Below are positions 62,167 to 64,000 of a stretch of 64,000 nucleotides of DNA, piece by piece. Source of the stretch: Arsenophonus apicola (lineage in GTDB: Bacteria > Pseudomonadota > Gammaproteobacteria > Enterobacterales > Enterobacteriaceae); assembly GCF_020268605.1 (NCBI RefSeq), contig NZ_CP084222.1, positions 2,852,001 through 2,916,000 on the forward strand. The letters run 5' to 3'. Position 1 is the first letter of the stretch; every line of letters begins with the position of its first letter. The position numbers were made by a program, and so were the translations under genes. Below the pieces are notes generated by a model. It was not told the origin of the DNA. It saw nothing but the letters and a program-made list of their open reading frames with translations, and did no database searches.

Positions 62167-63063
62167 CTACTTGATTGCACTATCAGCGCTAACTTGTTGC
62201 TCAAGGGCATGCTTATATAATGCATTCTTCTTTAAACCATAAATTTCTGCGGTAATGGCCGCCGCTTTTTTTAACGGTAATGATTGTTGTAATAATGCTA
62301 ACGTTTTCTTCACCTCAGAGGAAATGGCTGCATTAGCCTCCTTTGGTGCTCTATACCCTTCAACCACCAAAACCATTTCGCCGCGATAACGATTTTCATC
62401 TACTTTTACCCAGTCAAGTAGTTCTCCAACCGGCAAACCATGAATAGATTCCCAGGTTTTTGTCAATTCCCGCGCCAAAATAACATAACGTTCAGCGCCC
62501 CAAATAGTTACCATATCCGCTAAGGTGTCTAACAAACGGTGGGGTGACTCATAAAAAATTAGTGTTCTAGACTCATCCATTAGCTCTTGCAATACCTCTT
62601 GTCGACTCTTGCGTTTTGCCGGTAAAAAACCTTCATAACAAAAGCGATTTGAAGCAATTCCGGCCGCAGAAAGCGCTGTAATTGCAGCACAAGGCCCTGG
62701 CAAGGGAACCACCCGAATGCCAACTTGTCGACAATATTTTACCAAATGATAACCAGGATCATTAATTAATGGTGTTCCAGCATCAGAAACTAACGCTATA
62801 CTTAGTCCCTGTTTTAATTGCGGAATTAATTGATCTGTTTTCTGCTGTTCATTATGATCATGTAAGGACATCATGCGGGTATCAATAGCAAAGTGCTGCA
62901 ATAATAAACCCGTACGCCGGGTATCTTCCGCGGCAATAAGATCCACCTGCTTAAGGATCTGCAATGCACGCAGAGTGATATCGTCCAAATTACCAATTGG
63001 AGTTGGTACAATATATAGCGTTGATACCATCTCTACCTCTTTAGCTTGATTTGGTTCATTCAT
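62167..63063 (-). CDS. rsmI: 16S rRNA (cytidine-1402-2'-O)-methyltransferase RsmI
   Basis: 298-residue SAM-dependent methyltransferase (tetrapyrrole methylase fold) that 2'-O-methylates C1402 of 16S rRNA. Motifs: 'LYIVPTPIGNLDDITLRALQ', 'LIAAEDTRRTGLLLQHF', 'LVSDAGTPLINDPGYHLV', 'PLPGPCAAITALSAAG', 'RFCYEGFLPAKRKSR', 'LIFYESPHRLLDTL' and the C-terminal 'LPLKKAAAITAEIYGLKKN'. Divergent from lpoA with a ~60-base gap, as in E. coli (yraL/yraM). The exact start could be at the first ATG (63063) or the ATG ten codons later ('MVSTLYIVP'). Confidence 0.95.
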   Translation of the reverse strand: MNEPNQAKEVEMVSTLYIVPTPIGNLDDITLRALQILKQVDLIAAEDTRRTGLLLQHFAIDTRMMSLHDHNEQQKTDQLIPQLKQGLSIALVSDAGTPLINDPGYHLVKYCRQVGIRVVPLPGPCAAITALSAAGIASNRFCYEGFLPAKRKSRQEVLQELMDESRTLIFYESPHRLLDTLADMVTIWGAERYVILARELTKTWESIHGLPVGELLDWVKVDENRYRGEMVLVVEGYRAPKEANAAISSEVKKTLALLQQSLPLKKAAAITAEIYGLKKNALYKHALEQQVSADSAIK

Positions 63064-63122
63064 TGTTTCTTCCGAATAACCGATTAAAATTGAGCAATGA
63101 TAATTACATCACTGGACAAAGT

Positions 63123-64000
63123 ATGCGTTCTTTAATTTTTGTTAAAAAAGGTTTGATCTGTATAGCAATACTATCCTCACTTTTATTAGTGGGATGTCAT
63201 TCCTCAGTAAATCAAAGTGAACCAACTACCGATACATCTATACAGACCAGCTCCGAAAGCAACCATTATCAATCAATTATTGATGCTGCTAATGGTACAC
63301 CATCTGCGGAAGCTTTACGCGCCTATATTGCGCAAGAACCACTCTTAAAAGATCAGGTTCGTCACCAAAAGAATATTGATGATTTTTGGCAAATGTTAAT
63401 CAATATGCCGGCTGAACAAATTCAAAAACTCGACGTTAGGGCGGATGAAAATGTTTTACAGGGTTGGGTTGATCTGCTTGATCTCTACCATAATAACTAC
63501 CAAGATCCAGCGGCATTACATAATGCATTTAACGATTGGAAAATACGCTATCCAGCCAACCCAGGTGTTAAAACTTCCCCAACAGCACTAATACAAATCA
63601 TTCATCACTCTTCAATCAGTAGCAACCCTAAAATTGGTCTATTCTTGCCTTTAAGTAATAATGGCAAAATATTTGCTGAAGCCATTTTACAAGGTTTCCT
63701 TGACGCCCAAAAAGGGTTACCTATTAATAAGAACGCAATAACCAGCTCATCTGAGCAAAACAATCAAAATAGTGATACTGTTCAAAGTATTATTGATTCA
63801 ATTACTAACAGTAGCAATAATATAGCGCAAGAAAACAGTCTACAAACCCCATCGCTTGTTATTGACAATGCGCCTATTAATAATCAACAGGTTAAAGTAT
63901 ACGATACCAATACTCAATCGATTGAGACACTAGTTCGACAAGCCGAGCAGGATGGCATTACTTTAGTTGTCGGGCCATTGTTAAAACCGGATGTTCTTAA
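63123..64000 (+). CDS. lpoA: Penicillin-binding protein activator LpoA (3' end outside the window)
   Basis: Outer-membrane lipoprotein that activates PBP1A. The frame is open from ATG 63123 to the window end (292 codons; the full protein is about 600-680 residues). Signal peptide with lipobox 'LLVGC' (Cys 25), then the N-terminal TPR-like domain ('EALRAYIAQEP', 'LQGWVDLLDLYHNNY', 'FNDWKIRYPANPG') and the start of the periplasmic-binding-protein-like domain ('PKIGLFLPLSNNGKIFAEAI'). Divergent from rsmI. A low-complexity Asn/Ser-rich insert follows at about 63740-63850. Confidence 0.93.
   Translation, partial: MRSLIFVKKGLICIAILSSLLLVGCHSSVNQSEPTTDTSIQTSSESNHYQSIIDAANGTPSAEALRAYIAQEPLLKDQVRHQKNIDDFWQMLINMPAEQIQKLDVRADENVLQGWVDLLDLYHNNYQDPAALHNAFNDWKIRYPANPGVKTSPTALIQIIHHSSISSNPKIGLFLPLSNNGKIFAEAILQGFLDAQKGLPINKNAITSSSEQNNQNSDTVQSIIDSITNSSNNIAQENSLQTPSLVIDNAPINNQQVKVYDTNTQSIETLVRQAEQDGITLVVGPLLKPDVL

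Overview
The window is chromosomal DNA of an AT-rich member of the Enterobacterales. The backbone gene order matches E. coli-type genomes in several separate blocks: dcuA-dsbD-yjdC-tRNA-Phe (1-3931), fadH (45.4-47.4 kb), alx-yqjA-yqjD-yqjE-yqjK-yqjF-yhaJ-yhaK (47.7-53.5 kb) and rnpB-rsmI-lpoA (61.7-64 kb). The low GC of these core genes, many broken genes and long non-coding stretches suggest a host-associated lineage with ongoing gene decay, perhaps of the Providencia/Arsenophonus type. That lineage assignment is inference only.

Between the backbone blocks lie accessory modules. (1) Directly after tRNA-Phe (3.9-12.8 kb) is a visibly more GC-rich island. It carries a 1862-residue multidomain protein on the minus strand: a permuted papain-like N-terminus, an RTX repeat block, a cadherin-like domain, a subtilase domain and a P-domain. 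Upstream of it is a tandem duplication (offset exactly 1519 bp) of decayed [lipoprotein + effector N-terminus] cassettes. (2) A two-domain secreted GH3 beta-N-acetylglucosaminidase (12.8-14.7 kb). (3) A complete hydroxamate siderophore locus (14.9-29.2 kb, minus strand). It has dfoJ-dfoA-dfoC biosynthesis genes plus a Fur-controlled operon with a second IucA/IucC-type synthetase, a TonB receptor, an ABC importer and a FhuF-like reductase. (4) A trehalose PTS operon (29.6-34.5 kb) in which a GH65 phosphorylase and beta-phosphoglucomutase stand where TreC would be expected. (5) A very AT-rich cluster (35.2-42.2 kb) of a GT4 glycosyltransferase, a GT2 glycosyltransferase, a HemN-like radical SAM protein and a tandem-domain protein. 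The GT4 has an in-frame stop, and the radical SAM gene is split by an IS605-like element whose precise removal restores the reading frame and a family motif. (6) A PRD-regulated eight-gene operon (53.7-61.6 kb) coding for a PRD protein, an SFCGS protein, DUF4312, DUF4311, DUF4310, an amidohydrolase, a DgaE-like lyase and a KDGP aldolase. It looks like uptake and catabolism of an amino-sugar-acid-like compound through an uncharacterised membrane system.

The best candidates for undescribed biology are the DUF4310/4311/4312-SFCGS system, the effector and its repeated decayed cassettes, the GT4-GT2-radical SAM cluster, and the second siderophore synthetase paralogue. RNA features include tRNA-Phe with its own sigma-70 promoter, a yybP-ykoY-type (Mn) leader upstream of alx, and RNase P RNA. 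All family assignments come from reading motifs and remembered homologues; no database search was run.
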